Positions 39,002-48,304 of a DNA stretch of 64,000 nt are shown here, piece after piece. The position numbers were made by a program, and so were the translations under genes. The stretch covers positions 62,001 to 126,000 of the forward strand of contig NZ_AUDG01000007.1 in the NCBI RefSeq assembly GCF_000425345.1. The letters are read 5' to 3'. Below the pieces are notes generated by a model. It did not search any database. It worked only from the letters and a program-made list of their open reading frames with translations, and had not been told where the DNA came from. Every line of letters starts with the position of its first letter. The first letter of the stretch is position 1. Source of the DNA: Rheinheimera baltica DSM 14885. Its GTDB lineage: Bacteria > Pseudomonadota > Gammaproteobacteria > Enterobacterales > Alteromonadaceae.

Positions 39002-39155
39002 AAAACACCCCTGGTATGACCTCTTGGAGGCTATTGTACTTTGCCAATGAGTTAATACAAGATTTGCTTTACAACAACAACGGCATTTTGCCATTTCATT
39101 CTGCCACTAATGTCTTTATAATCTTTTGTATATATAAGCCAGAGTTAGATTTTTT

Positions 39156-39596
39156 ATGTCAGATCATAACAGCGAATTACGTAAAGCAGGCCTAAAGGTA
39201 ACCCTACCGCGGGTAAAAATTTTAGAGATACTGCAAGATCCAAAACACCAGCACATTAGTGCAGAAGACGTATACAAGCTGCTATTAGAAATAGGCGAAG
39301 ATATCGGTCTGGCGACGGTGTATCGGGTACTAAACCAATTTGACGATGCAGGCATTTTAACCCGCCACCATTTTGAAGGCGGCAAGTCAGTATTTGAACT
39401 TACCGGCGGCAGTCATCATGATCACTTGGTTTGCTTAAAGTGCGGTAAGGTTATCGAGTTTGAAGATGACGTTATAGAGGCTAAACAATTAGAAATTGCC
39501 GAGAAAAATGGTATTAAGCTAACGCATCACAGTCTGTATTTATACGGTGAGTGTAAAGACACCGTACAATGTAAGAAAAACAGTGAAATGAATTAA
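39156..39596 (+). CDS. fur: Ferric uptake regulator Fur
   Basis: 146-residue iron-responsive repressor. Winged helix in KVTLPRVKILEILQ... with the recognition region GLATVYRVLNQFDDAGIL; metal sites HHDHLVCLKCGK and the C-terminal HHSLYLYGECKD, with further Cys at QCKK. Like E. coli, fur is next to fldA, but here a DUF4442 gene lies between. A TATAAT at 39117-39122 may be the promoter. Confidence 0.97.
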   Translation: MSDHNSELRKAGLKVTLPRVKILEILQDPKHQHISAEDVYKLLLEIGEDIGLATVYRVLNQFDDAGILTRHHFEGGKSVFELTGGSHHDHLVCLKCGKVIEFEDDVIEAKQLEIAEKNGIKLTHHSLYLYGECKDTVQCKKNSEMN

Positions 39597-39614
39597 GCAG
39601 TTGTTTCATTATTT

Positions 39615-39637
39615 AGGCACCTTAGGGTGCCTTTTTT
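39615..39637 (+). terminator. Terminator of fur (bidirectional)
   Basis: AGGCACC / GGTGCCT stem with a TTAG loop and a T-run of six; it also serves the minus-strand acetyltransferase gene ending at 39643. Confidence 0.85.
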
Positions 39638-39642
39638 ACGCG

Positions 39643-40140
39643 CTAAACCGCGCGAGTTGTAATACGTGCCATCAGCAACGCGTTGACATAATTACCATAT
39701 TGAAAGGCATAATCAGTTAACTCCGCTTCGACTTCAAAGCCAAAACGCTCATATAACGCTATCGCCGCTTCATTACTGCTATAGACGGTAAGCTCCACGC
39801 GACGAATATTAAGCCAGTTATCTGCCATATCTAAAGCTGCACGTAATAATGCCGAACCTACGCCTTGCCCCTGAAACGCTTCCGACACGCCCATGCCCAA
39901 CTCTGCAACATGACGCCGACGCGTATTCTGGCATACTTGTAATCCAAGCTGACCAATTACACTACCTTCTACCTCGGCAACCAAATTATAAAAACCAGAA
40001 CCGGCACTATAAAGTCGCTGCCAGTTAGACACGGGTTGATAAGGCAATTGCAAGGTATTCGCATAGACAGATGGTTGGTCATAAATCGCTTTAATCGCAT
40101 CAATATCAGAGGGTTCAGCATGGCGGATCACTGTTGGCAT
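39643..40140 (-). CDS. GNAT N-acetyltransferase, YhhY/AaaT-like
   Basis: 165 residues with a full GNAT pattern: IRHAEPSDIDAIKAIYDQPSVYANTLQLPY at the N-terminus (in pieces), acetyl-CoA loop FQGQGVGSALLRAALD and the C-terminal VYSSNEAAIALYERFGFEVE. The N-terminal Y-x-N-T-L-Q block is close to E. coli YhhY (AaaT), which acetylates L-phenylalanine and L-methionine. Single gene with terminators on both sides. Confidence 0.85.
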   Translation of the reverse strand: MPTVIRHAEPSDIDAIKAIYDQPSVYANTLQLPYQPVSNWQRLYSAGSGFYNLVAEVEGSVIGQLGLQVCQNTRRRHVAELGMGVSEAFQGQGVGSALLRAALDMADNWLNIRRVELTVYSSNEAAIALYERFGFEVEAELTDYAFQYGNYVNALLMARITTRAV

Positions 40141-40210
40141 AATAGTATCCTTAGAGATTTGGCTACTATAATAGAAGGCTTATGCCATTTTCAACAAGCT
40201 CTAAAATGAC

Positions 40211-40236
40211 AAAAGCCAGCAAAATTGCTGGCTTTT
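40211..40236 (-). terminator. Terminator of etfBA
   Basis: Perfect 10-bp stem AAAAGCCAGC / GCTGGCTTTT with a 6-nt loop, 18 nt after the etfA stop. Confidence 0.88.
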
Positions 40237-40253
40237 ATTAGGCCCAGTTAACG

Positions 40254-41183
40254 CTAGCCTAACTGCTGTTCTAGCTCAGGTAACACAGTAAATAAATCAG
40301 CGACTAAACCATAATCTGCGATTTGAAAAATCGGTGCTTCTGCATCTTTATTAATTGCCACAATAACTTTTGAGTCTTTCATGCCGGCCAGGTGTTGTAT
40401 TGCGCCGGAGATCCCTACCGCAATATATAAATCGGGGGCAACAATTTTTCCCGTTTGACCCACTTGCATGTCATTTGGAACAAAACCAGCGTCAACTGCA
40501 GCTCGAGAAGCACCAATAGCAGCGCCTAACTTATCGGCGATACCATTTAATAGTGCGAAATTCTCACCATTTTGCATACCACGTCCGCCGGAAATAACTA
40601 CACGGGCAGCGGTTAACTCAGGGCGTTCAGATTTAGTAAGCTCTTCGCTAACATAGCGAGACATACCAGCATCGGCTGCTGCTGCAATATTTTCTATCGC
40701 CGCGTTATTGCCAGTTTCAGCCGCACGAAACGCAGCTGGGCGAACCGTTAATACTTTAATGCTATCTGTTGACGTTACCGTCGCAATTGCATTGCCAGCA
40801 TAAATCGGCCTGACAAAGGTGTCGGCACTGTCAATGGCAATAACATCAGATATTTGCGCCACATCTAACAATGCTGCCACGCGAGGTAGGAAGTTTTTAC
40901 CTGTGGTGGTCGCAGCAGCCAGAATATGACTGTAGTTTTTACCCAGCTCGGTAACCAGTGCAGCAATATTTTCCGCTAATTGATGTTGATAAATAGCATC
41001 ATCGGCCACTAACACTTTACTCACGCCTACGATACCTGCGGCTTCCGCAGCAACACCAGCACAATTGGCACCGGCAACAAGTACAGTAATGTCACCACCA
41101 ATAGCGCTCGCTGCCTGTACGACTTTATGCGTTTCACCTTTAAGATGCTGATTGTTATGTTCTGCAATAAGTAAAATAGCCAT
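40254..41183 (-). CDS. etfA: Electron transfer flavoprotein, alpha subunit
   Basis: 309 residues. The C-terminal FAD domain contains [12 protein letters not shown] and the signature [27 protein letters not shown] (in parts), with [10 protein letters not shown]. Accepts electrons from acyl-CoA dehydrogenases as heterodimer with EtfB. Its ATG overlaps the etfB stop (TAATG). Divergent from etfD, with LiuR-like operators in between. Confidence 0.97.
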   Translation of the reverse strand: MAILLIAEHNNQHLKGETHKVVQAASAIGGDITVLVAGANCAGVAAEAAGIVGVSKVLVADDAIYQHQLAENIAALVTELGKNYSHILAAATTTGKNFLPRVAALLDVAQISDVIAIDSADTFVRPIYAGNAIATVTSTDSIKVLTVRPAAFRAAETGNNAAIENIAAAADAGMSRYVSEELTKSERPELTAARVVISGGRGMQNGENFALLNGIADKLGAAIGASRAAVDAGFVPNDMQVGQTGKIVAPDLYIAVGISGAIQHLAGMKDSKVIVAINKDAEAPIFQIADYGLVADLFTVLPELEQQLG

Positions 41184-41932
41184 TAAATCACCTTCGCTTC
41201 ATGCTTTAACTTGTCTACCAGCTCGGCGACTGATTCCACTTTAACGCCACCCTGACGTACTGCAGGTGCTGATACTTTCACCACGGTAACGTTAGATGTA
41301 AGACTAACACCAAAGCTATCTGCTGCTTTTACATCTAATGGTTTTTTCTTCGCTTTCATTATGTTAGGTAATGAAGCGTAACGTGGTTCATTTAAACGTA
41401 AATCTGTGGTCACAACAGCAGGCAGGCTAAGTTCAACGGTTTGCAAGCCACCATCTATTTCACGGGTTACCGCAACTTTACCATCTTGTAGTGCAACTTT
41501 AGATGCGAAAGTGCCCTGCCCCATACCAGTTAGCGCAGCTAACATTTGACCGGTCTGATTATTATCAGAATCTATCGCTTGTTTACCTAATATCACCAAC
41601 CCTGGTTGCTCTTCGCCAACCACTTTTGCCAGTAATTTGGCTACTTGCAACGAATCTAGGTTTAGTGTTGTTTCAATGTGAACGGCGCGATCAGCGCCTA
41701 ACGCCAGTGCAGTACGAAGTTGTTCCTGAACAGCAACCGGGCCGATAGATACGGCAACCACTTCGGTTGCACTACCGGCTTCTTTTAATCGTACCGCTTC
41801 TTCGATAGCAATTTCACAAAACGGGTTTAAAGCCATTTTAACGTTGGCCAGATCGACACCTGATTGATCCGCTTTTACCCGCACTTTTACGTTATAATCT
41901 ATTACCCGTTTTACCGGCACCAATATTTTCAT
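41183..41932 (-). CDS. etfB: Electron transfer flavoprotein, beta subunit
   Basis: 249 residues, adenine-nucleotide alpha-hydrolase-like fold binding AMP; signature [20 protein letters not shown] at the N-terminus and the family block [30 protein letters not shown] (in parts). Partner of EtfA. First gene of etfBA. Confidence 0.97.
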   Translation of the reverse strand: MKILVPVKRVIDYNVKVRVKADQSGVDLANVKMALNPFCEIAIEEAVRLKEAGSATEVVAVSIGPVAVQEQLRTALALGADRAVHIETTLNLDSLQVAKLLAKVVGEEQPGLVILGKQAIDSDNNQTGQMLAALTGMGQGTFASKVALQDGKVAVTREIDGGLQTVELSLPAVVTTDLRLNEPRYASLPNIMKAKKKPLDVKAADSFGVSLTSNVTVVKVSAPAVRQGGVKVESVAELVDKLKHEAKVI

Positions 41933-41979
41933 ATATTCCTCATTATTTCCTGCGCCACATTATACGATTTGGCTACAGG

Positions 41980-41995
41980 TTTACGTTAAGGTAAA
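41980..41995. promoter_or_regulatory. LiuR-like operator 1 in the etfBA/etfD divergent region
   Basis: TTTACGTTAAGGTAAA, 15 of 16 matches to the palindrome TTTACGTTAACGTAAA remembered for LiuR. It lies about 50 nt before the etfB start. Confidence 0.6.
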
Positions 41996-42031
41996 GCCGC
42001 TCTGATTTAGATTGCAACAATCTACTTACTG

Positions 42032-42047
42032 TTGACGTTAACGTCAA
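42032..42047. promoter_or_regulatory. LiuR-like operator 2 in the etfBA/etfD divergent region
   Basis: TTGACGTTAACGTCAA is a perfect palindrome (18 bp with the flanking G/C). Each half contains TTGACG, so it can serve as the -35 box in both directions: a TAGATT at 42019-42024 (minus strand) lies 17 nt away for etfBA, and TACCCT at 42055-42060 lies 17 nt away for etfD. A bound repressor would thus cover both promoters. Confidence 0.7.
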
Positions 42048-42118
42048 CCTGCAATACCCTAAACAACATGATAAAAGCGGCGTAAGCTGTAAATAATAAA
42101 CTCCAAGAGGTACATGCC

Positions 42119-43768
42119 GTGGAAAGAGAATCAATGGAATTCGATGTATTAATTGTAGGCGCTGGCCCAGCGGGTTTGTCAACTGCGATAAGATTAATGC
42201 AACAAGCGAAGGCCGCGGCCAAAGAGCTAACGGTTTGTGTGGTAGAAAAAGGCTCAGAAGTTGGCGCTCATATCTTGTCTGGTGCGGTGTTTGAGCCCCG
42301 CGCTTTAAATGAGTTACTACCCAACTGGCAAGAACAAGGTGCCCCTGTCACCACTGCCGTTACGCATGACGATATCTATCTGTTTAAAAATGCCGACGAC
42401 GCAACCAAATTACCCGGTTTTGCCGTCCCCAAGACCATGCATAATAGTGGTAACTATATTGTCTCAATTGCCAACTTGTGTCGTTGGCTGGCTCAACAAG
42501 CCGAACAGCTTGGCGTTGAAATTTTTCCAGGCTTTGCCGCTAGCGAAGTTCTAATTGACGATAACGTTGTCAAAGGCATCGTCATTGGTGATATGGGCTT
42601 AGATAAAGATGGGCAACCTAAAGACAGTTTCGTGCCAGGCATGGAATTGCATGCCAAGTACACCGTTTTTGCTGAAGGTTGCCGTGGCCACCTCGGTAAA
42701 CAGCTTATTGCGCATTTTGAACTGGATAAAGATAAATCACCGCAACACTACGCCTTAGGTTTCAAAGAAATTTGGGATATTTCGTCGGAGCAACACCAAC
42801 CGGGTTTAGTCATGCACTCTGCAGGTTGGCCGCTGACCAATGATACCTCTGGTGGTGGTTATTTATATCACGCCGAATCGCAGCAAGTGGTTGTTGGGCT
42901 TATTGTCGATCTTAACTACAGCAACCCACATTTAAGCCCGTTTGAAGAGTTCCAGCGGTATAAACAGCATCCTGTGGTTAAGCAGTACCTAAAAGAAGGA
43001 AAAAGGGTAAGTTATGGCGCAAGAGCCATTACTAAAGGTGGCCTGAATAGCCTGCCCAAAATGAGTTTCAATGGCGGTTTGTTGGTAGGCTGTGATGCAG
43101 GTACGTTGAACTTTGCCAAAATTAAAGGCAACCATACAGCGATGAAATCAGGTATGTTGGCAGCCGAAACCCTGTTTAACGCATTATCGCAAGATGATAA
43201 CGGCGGTAAAGACTTAACCGCATTTGCTGATGCTATTGAGCAAAGTTGGCTATACGACGAGCTCTATCGCTCTCGCAATTTTGGCCCTGCTTTGCATAAA
43301 TTTGGTACCTTTTGGGGCGGTGCATTTAATACGCTGGAGCAAAACTGGTTTGGTGGTAAATTTCCTTTTACATTAAAAGATAATAGCTTAGACCATGCTC
43401 AGCTTAAATTAGCGAATGAGGCTCCGGTAATTAATTACCCTAAACCTGACAATATTGTTAGTTTTGACCGCTTAACGTCTGTTTATTTATCCAATACTAA
43501 TCATGAAGAAGAGCAACCTTGTCATTTAAAACTGGCTGATAGCAGTATTCCTATTAGTATTAATTTGCCTAAATATAACGAACCAGCACAGCGCTATTGC
43601 CCAGCTGGCGTATATGAGATTGTGCAAGATGAAAACAATGCACCCAAATTTCAAATAAACGCACAAAACTGTATTCATTGTAAAACATGCGACATTAAAG
43701 ATCCGGCACAAAATATCACCTGGGTAACCCCCGAAGGTGCAGGTGGCCCTAACTACCCCAATATGTAA
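42119..43768 (+). CDS. etfD: Electron transfer flavoprotein-ubiquinone oxidoreductase
   Basis: Passes electrons from EtfAB to ubiquinone at the inner membrane. 549 residues: N-terminal FAD dinucleotide motif VLIVGAGPAGLSTAIRL, a central ubiquinone-binding region with GCDAGTLNFAKIKGNHTAMKSG (in parts), and a C-terminal 4Fe-4S cluster with CIHCKTCDIKDP. Start taken as the GTG at 42119 with an AAGAGG site; an ATG at 42134 would shorten it by five residues. Divergent from etfBA. Confidence 0.95.
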   Translation: MERESMEFDVLIVGAGPAGLSTAIRLMQQAKAAAKELTVCVVEKGSEVGAHILSGAVFEPRALNELLPNWQEQGAPVTTAVTHDDIYLFKNADDATKLPGFAVPKTMHNSGNYIVSIANLCRWLAQQAEQLGVEIFPGFAASEVLIDDNVVKGIVIGDMGLDKDGQPKDSFVPGMELHAKYTVFAEGCRGHLGKQLIAHFELDKDKSPQHYALGFKEIWDISSEQHQPGLVMHSAGWPLTNDTSGGGYLYHAESQQVVVGLIVDLNYSNPHLSPFEEFQRYKQHPVVKQYLKEGKRVSYGARAITKGGLNSLPKMSFNGGLLVGCDAGTLNFAKIKGNHTAMKSGMLAAETLFNALSQDDNGGKDLTAFADAIEQSWLYDELYRSRNFGPALHKFGTFWGGAFNTLEQNWFGGKFPFTLKDNSLDHAQLKLANEAPVINYPKPDNIVSFDRLTSVYLSNTNHEEEQPCHLKLADSSIPISINLPKYNEPAQRYCPAGVYEIVQDENNAPKFQINAQNCIHCKTCDIKDPAQNITWVTPEGAGGPNYPNM

Positions 43769-43780
43769 CCCTCCTCTTAT

Positions 43781-43816
43781 GTGCGTTAACGCTACCATGT
43801 CGTTAACGCACGTTTA
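43781..43816 (+). terminator. Terminator-like hairpin after etfD
   Basis: Perfect 11-bp inverted repeat GTGCGTTAACG / CGTTAACGCAC with a 9-nt loop, followed by GTTTATATC. The T-run is weak. The rest of 43769-43984 shows no gene. Confidence 0.6.
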
Positions 43817-43984
43817 TATCATAGATTATTGTTATTACTTGCGTTGCTAAAATACTTTATTAAAAATTTTCCAGCTATTTTTCATACTCTTTTTTGGCTT
43901 AATGATAAACAACTACTACCTTTAACGCAGACTGTTTGTTTTTAATCGTTGCCAAAATGCGTTGTCTGAAACAGGAAGTAGCTA

Positions 43985-46159
43985 ATGAATAATAGAATTA
44001 AACCTGATCATAACCCGCAAGATGAGGTTGTCTCCGTAAAGGCGGTGTTAAAAAAAAGCACAGCTACACCTTCAGCAACAACACCCTTGTTCGCCAGTGA
44101 TCGCTATATGTATTTTACCGAACGAGATCTGAATAAAATACTGACGAATCTGGACGCACTAAGGGCAAGTGTCTTTCCTGTGTCGAACCCCGATAATGAA
44201 ATTCAAAGTCGTAAACAACAGAACTTCCCCTCTGTATGCCTAATTGGTTTGGGTCGCTGCGGGTCTAACATTGCACTGGATGTCGCATCGCTGGTTTATA
44301 GCGCACGTAATTTTTATCTCAGTGAATTTAATAACGAAGAAAAACAAACCCGTGAGCAAGAATATCGTCCAATGCGATGGATAAAACGCAGTTTGCATTT
44401 GTCGAACTCACAAGCTGTAAAACCTGTTTTTTTGATTGAACCATTAGTTATGCTAGGCGACCTGGACAAAGACATTGAGGGCCGCATTCGTTTTTCACAC
44501 AAGGGTGAGAAAAGTGGCTTTTTGCATGATTACACAAAAATGAAAATCATGGATTTATCTGAAGTGCATGCAGGTGGCGCCGGTAATGCGCCGATTCTGG
44601 GTCAATATCTGGCCAAAATCATTTTGAACAAAGATACACAGCGCTTTGCTAACCCCGATTGGAAATTTATACACTCTTATTTGATTGATTCCTGTGGCAT
44701 AAAAGCTAATCAGTCCAGACTATACTTTTACATTTTTAGTGCCGGTGGCGGCACGGGCTCCGGCATGGCATCAGAGTTTGGCTTAGCGCAACAGTATGCG
44801 TATATGAGTAAAACTTTTGATACTCGCATGCTGGCTGAAGATGAAGAAAACCGCGGTCATTCCTTTGTTTTTGAACCCATATTTACCAGTGGTATTTGTA
44901 TTTTGCCTAATATATCCGACCATGGTGTTGAGATGTCCGAGGCGCTGCATATCAACGCAGGACGGTTACTGTGCAAATACCTGGCCGAAGAATGGGACTT
45001 TTCTTACAACTTTGATAATGAAGATAGCAGTGAATCCAGCGTGATGCATCGCATCCGGCCCTGGAATGCCATGATGCTGATATCCAACGACATTATGCGT
45101 TATGCAGAAGAAACCGATGACGGTGGCATTCAGCATATTGATGTCAATGCGATGGAGAAGTACGCTAACCAGTATATTTCACAGCAAATATTTAATATTT
45201 TAACTGCGCAAGCCGTTACCACCGATTATGACGAAAACTACTTTCGCCGTGCAGGTATTGATATTGGCGAGACTATCAGGCTTGATGCTAACGACTTGTT
45301 TATGAGCCTCGCAGGCCCGGTTGCAGTTGCGTACGCTGAATCGGTGATTCCCGCGGATAGTAGTCTGGCAGATAAAAAAGCCGGTACATCATTAAATATT
45401 GATGATTTATTTTTTCGCTCAATAGATTTGCCTCACTTTAACAAGGTTACTCAAGCCATAGAAGGCATTAGTTTACTGCCGATAGAATCGGGGCGATATC
45501 GTGAAACCCTAGCCAGCTATGTTAAGAACGGCTATAACGCAACAGAATTAAAGGATCTGCATTTTTTTAAAAACTGTTCTTCCGTCGTGTCTATTGTTTC
45601 GCTGCCCAAAGACTATAAATTGTCTTACATGGATTTAAACCGTCTAAAATCGCATCTTAATTCACTGTTTCCCAATACGACATTAAAACGTTATGCCTTG
45701 GTAATTGGCGCTTCTGCGAATATTTCTTTAACCACGTTAATTGTTAAAAGCCCATGTTTAAGCGATGATTTTCTAACACTCATTGTCGCCTTTATTAAAC
45801 GCTGCTTTGCCAAAGACAACTACCGCTTTGATGAGCAGCTAGATAAAGCTATGTTAGAGTTTATCCGCTCTGACGACTTTGACGAAGCCGCTGTAGACAC
45901 CATGTTAAATGAGTTTGAAAATCCAGCGAAAATTCTCGATACCAACTGGTACGCTATCAAACCCATGTATGAAAAAAAATACCGTGAACTTATCCATAAC
46001 AAAGACAAGTTTGTCTCTATAAACGATATTCGTTTAAGCCGGGATAGTGTCAAAAAGGCCATTAAGTATCTGCGTGAAATATACCGGCATAAAATCAGCA
46101 AAACTAAAGTCATTTCGCTGAATCCGGCAGGAAGCACCAGCACTTCATCAAAAGACTAA
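43985..46159 (+). CDS. Tubulin/FtsZ-superfamily GTPase-like protein of unknown function
   Basis: 724 residues, soluble. The tubulin signature is complete: SAGGGTGSGMASEFG at 252-266 (GGGTGSG at 254-260), and an upstream glycine loop CLIGLGRCGSNIAL (85-98), comparable to the first GTP loop of FtsZ. A third glycine cluster GGAGNAP is at 197-203, and SEALHINAGRLL at 318-329 resembles the helix carrying the nucleotide-contacting Asn. The N-terminal 80 residues and the C-terminal 300 residues match nothing I recognise. Much longer than FtsZ (~390) or TubZ (~480). It may belong to the FtsZ-like families reported in proteobacteria; that is inference. It is a single gene between etfD and rluF with hairpins on both sides. 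Function unknown. Confidence 0.8.
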   Translation: MNNRIKPDHNPQDEVVSVKAVLKKSTATPSATTPLFASDRYMYFTERDLNKILTNLDALRASVFPVSNPDNEIQSRKQQNFPSVCLIGLGRCGSNIALDVASLVYSARNFYLSEFNNEEKQTREQEYRPMRWIKRSLHLSNSQAVKPVFLIEPLVMLGDLDKDIEGRIRFSHKGEKSGFLHDYTKMKIMDLSEVHAGGAGNAPILGQYLAKIILNKDTQRFANPDWKFIHSYLIDSCGIKANQSRLYFYIFSAGGGTGSGMASEFGLAQQYAYMSKTFDTRMLAEDEENRGHSFVFEPIFTSGICILPNISDHGVEMSEALHINAGRLLCKYLAEEWDFSYNFDNEDSSESSVMHRIRPWNAMMLISNDIMRYAEETDDGGIQHIDVNAMEKYANQYISQQIFNILTAQAVTTDYDENYFRRAGIDIGETIRLDANDLFMSLAGPVAVAYAESVIPADSSLADKKAGTSLNIDDLFFRSIDLPHFNKVTQAIEGISLLPIESGRYRETLASYVKNGYNATELKDLHFFKNCSSVVSIVSLPKDYKLSYMDLNRLKSHLNSLFPNTTLKRYALVIGASANISLTTLIVKSPCLSDDFLTLIVAFIKRCFAKDNYRFDEQLDKAMLEFIRSDDFDEAAVDTMLNEFENPAKILDTNWYAIKPMYEKKYRELIHNKDKFVSINDIRLSRDSVKKAIKYLREIYRHKISKTKVISLNPAGSTSTSSKD

Positions 46160-46180
46160 ATATATGTATTTTTGACAGCA

Positions 46181-46215
46181 CAATTGGCTTAGCTGTTCTA
46201 AGCCAATTGCTTTAT
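46181..46215 (+). terminator. Terminator of the tubulin-like gene
   Basis: Perfect 12-bp stem CAATTGGCTTAG / CTAAGCCAATTG with a CTGTT loop, followed by CTTTATCT. Confidence 0.65.
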
Positions 46216-46286
46216 CTGGTAGCGAAAAAGCCCTCGAAGCCCTACACTATCGCCATTATTGACACTGAAGGGAATAGATCCACGTT

Positions 46287-47045
46287 ATGTCTGATGCGAC
46301 CTTGTACCGGTTAAATAAGTTTATCAGTGATACAGGCTTTTGCTCGCGCCGTGAGGCCGACAAATTTATTGAGAAGGGTCAAGTAACCGTCAACGGTGTT
46401 ATTGCACCGGTTGGGTTGAAAGTGACGGAACAAGATCAGGTATTAATTGACGGAAAACCGTTAAAAGCTAAACCCACCCGGGTATATTTGGCCTATAACA
46501 AACCAGTCGGTATTACCTGCACCACAGAGCGCCATATTCATGGCAACATTATTGATGCGGTTCGTTATCCTGAACGGATTTTTCCCATTGGCCGGTTAGA
46601 CAAGCCCTCAGAAGGTTTGATTTTTCTAACCAACGACGGCGATATCGTCAATAAAATTTTGCGTGCTGGCAACGCACATGAGAAAGAATACGTTGTTACG
46701 GTAAATAAACCCATTACAGAGCGTTTTATACAACAAATGAGCCGTGGCGTGCCTATTCTTGATACTGTCACCCTGCCCTGCACAGTACTGCAGCGTTCTA
46801 AACAAAGTTTTACGATTACGCTAACCCAAGGGCTTAACCGTCAAATCCGACGGATGTGTGAGCATCTTGGGTATGAAGTACAAAGCTTAAAACGTACGCG
46901 CATTATGCATATTCGTGTAGCCGGGTTGAAACCTGGTAGCTGGCGTTTGTTAGATCCAATTGAAATACGCATGCTGGAGCAACAATTACTCACTTCAACT
47001 AAAACCGCTGATAGTGGAGATGAAATTAACAGCTTTGAAGACTAG
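46287..47045 (+). CDS. rluF: 23S rRNA pseudouridine synthase RluF
   Basis: 252 residues: S4 RNA-binding domain (RLNKFISDTGFCSRREADKF), then the RsuA-family catalytic domain with the active Asp in FPIGRLDKPSEGLIFLTN and the RluF/RluB-like block GLNRQIRRMCEHLGYEVQSL. RluF modifies U2604 of 23S rRNA. The Q-S-L-K-R-T-R form near the end fits RluF better than RluB or RsuA. Single gene. Confidence 0.9.
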   Translation: MSDATLYRLNKFISDTGFCSRREADKFIEKGQVTVNGVIAPVGLKVTEQDQVLIDGKPLKAKPTRVYLAYNKPVGITCTTERHIHGNIIDAVRYPERIFPIGRLDKPSEGLIFLTNDGDIVNKILRAGNAHEKEYVVTVNKPITERFIQQMSRGVPILDTVTLPCTVLQRSKQSFTITLTQGLNRQIRRMCEHLGYEVQSLKRTRIMHIRVAGLKPGSWRLLDPIEIRMLEQQLLTSTKTADSGDEINSFED

Positions 47046-47064
47046 CGTGGTTTAAAGGACTAAT

Positions 47065-47099
47065 CGACACAGTCTGCGGTGAATACCGTTACTGTGTCG
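47065..47099. other. Nested hairpin between rluF and the tRNA cluster
   Basis: Outer arms CGACACAGT / ACTGTGTCG (9 bp) enclose an inner CGGT / ACCG stem. There is no T-run, so it may be an RNA end-protecting structure or a weak terminator of rluF. Confidence 0.4.
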
Positions 47100-47133
47100 G
47101 GCTAAATATTATAAATCGCACTAATGCTAAACG

Positions 47134-47160
47134 AAAAACGCAGCCATAAGGCTGAGTTTT
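47134..47160 (-). terminator. Terminator of the Gly-Cys-Leu-Gly tRNA cluster
   Basis: On the minus strand AAAACTCAGCC-TTAT-GGCTGCGTTTTT, 10 bp with one mismatch and a T-run, just after the last tRNA gene. Confidence 0.75.
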
Positions 47161-47166
47161 CTAATT

Positions 47167-47242
47167 TGGAGCGAGTAACGAGGTTCGAACTCGTGACCTC
47201 GACCTTGGCAAGGTCGCGCTCTACCAGCTGAGCTATACTCGC
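47167..47242 (-). tRNA. tRNA-Gly (GCC), second copy
   Basis: 76 nt with encoded CCA; cloverleaf GCGAGTA acceptor, anticodon GCC at 47207-47209, T-arm GTTCGAA. Identical in sequence to the copy at 47506-47581. Last gene of the cluster. Confidence 0.97.
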
Positions 47243-47273
47243 ATAAATCTGGTAATTTACTCATTAAGAGTAA

Positions 47274-47360
47274 TGGTGCCCGGGGCCGGACTTGAACCGG
47301 CACGCCCTTTCGAGCGAGGGATTTTAAATCCCTTGTGTCTACCGATTTCACCACCCGGGC
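47274..47360 (-). tRNA. leuZ: tRNA-Leu (TAA)
   Basis: 87 nt with a long variable arm and encoded CCA; anticodon TAA at 47334-47336. Corresponds to leuZ after pgsA in E. coli. Confidence 0.97.
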
Positions 47361-47402
47361 AGACAACTTTTTACTACTTTAACCTAACAACGCATTGTGT
47401 GA

Positions 47403-47476
47403 TGGAGGCGGGTCCCGGAGTCGAACCGAGGTGGACGGATTTGCAATCCGCTGCATGGCCACTCTGCCAACCCGCC
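47403..47476 (-). tRNA. cysT: tRNA-Cys (GCA)
   Basis: 74 nt with encoded CCA; anticodon GCA at 47442-47444. Same position as cysT in E. coli. Confidence 0.97.
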
Positions 47477-47505
47477 ATTCAAACAATTTTACTCTTTGAA
47501 AGAGT

Positions 47506-47581
47506 TGGAGCGAGTAACGAGGTTCGAACTCGTGACCTCGACCTTGGCAAGGTCGCGCTCTACCAGCTGAGCTATACTCGC
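47506..47581 (-). tRNA. glyW: tRNA-Gly (GCC), first copy
   Basis: 76 nt with encoded CCA; anticodon GCC at 47546-47548. First gene of the tRNA cluster downstream of pgsA, as glyW in E. coli. Confidence 0.97.
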
Positions 47582-47716
47582 GTTGTTATGGCCATGTGCC
47601 TTAACACGTGACGCATTCTACTGTTTTAATTCAGCCAGTCAATAATAAATTTTTGCTTTTATGACTGACTGATTAAAATTTGACTGAGTTGCGCTAATAA
47701 TCAACAAAAACATCGC

Positions 47717-48271
47717 CTAGTGCACCAAATCTCGCCAGGCGGCACGCAAATAACTGTACATTGACCATAGTGTTAGCACGGTTGCAATGTATAACAACAG
47801 CATACCTGCAGGGGTAAACCAGCTTACAAACCAATGTTCGGGCCGCCAAATTAGTCCAATTAATGCCAGCATTTGTGCAATAGTCTTATATTTACCCAGA
47901 TTTGATACTGCCACATTCGCGCGTTTCCCTAGCTCTGCCATCCATTCACGCAGCGCCGAAATGACAATTTCGCGACTTATCATAATAATGGCAGGTACCG
48001 TTACCCATAACGATAAACTATCAACGGCAATTAATACTAGGGCTACCGCCACCATGACTTTATCAGCCACAGGATCTAAAAAAGCACCAAAAGGCGTAGA
48101 CTGCTGCAGCTTACGCGCCAGATAACCATCTAATGCATCTGTAATTGCTGCAAGCCAGAAGACAAAAGCGGCCCAAAATCGTGCATTCTCAACACCTGAG
48201 TAAAAACACACTATAAAAACCGGGATTAAAAACAGTCGGAACAGGGTTAACAGATTGGGAATATTCCACAT
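47717..48271 (-). CDS. pgsA: CDP-diacylglycerol-glycerol-3-phosphate 3-phosphatidyltransferase
   Basis: Makes phosphatidylglycerophosphate at the inner membrane. About 184 residues from the ATG at 48271, so that it begins [17 protein letters not shown] like E. coli PgsA; the frame reaches 48295. The CDP-alcohol transferase motif is D-G-x2-A-R-x8-G-x3-D-x3-[29 protein letters not shown] (in parts). Four or five membrane helices. It follows uvrC by 33 nt and precedes the tRNA cluster, as in E. coli. Confidence 0.95.
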   Translation of the reverse strand: MWNIPNLLTLFRLFLIPVFIVCFYSGVENARFWAAFVFWLAAITDALDGYLARKLQQSTPFGAFLDPVADKVMVAVALVLIAVDSLSLWVTVPAIIMISREIVISALREWMAELGKRANVAVSNLGKYKTIAQMLALIGLIWRPEHWFVSWFTPAGMLLLYIATVLTLWSMYSYLRAAWRDLVH

Positions 48272-48304
48272 CTTATTATTCTCTACAGCATCCATGTCGC
48301 TATG

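Noticed and set aside
47127-47611. Long open frames on both strands across the tRNA cluster
   Set aside because: They run through the tRNA-Gly, -Leu and -Cys genes and translate tRNA sequence; no start signals.
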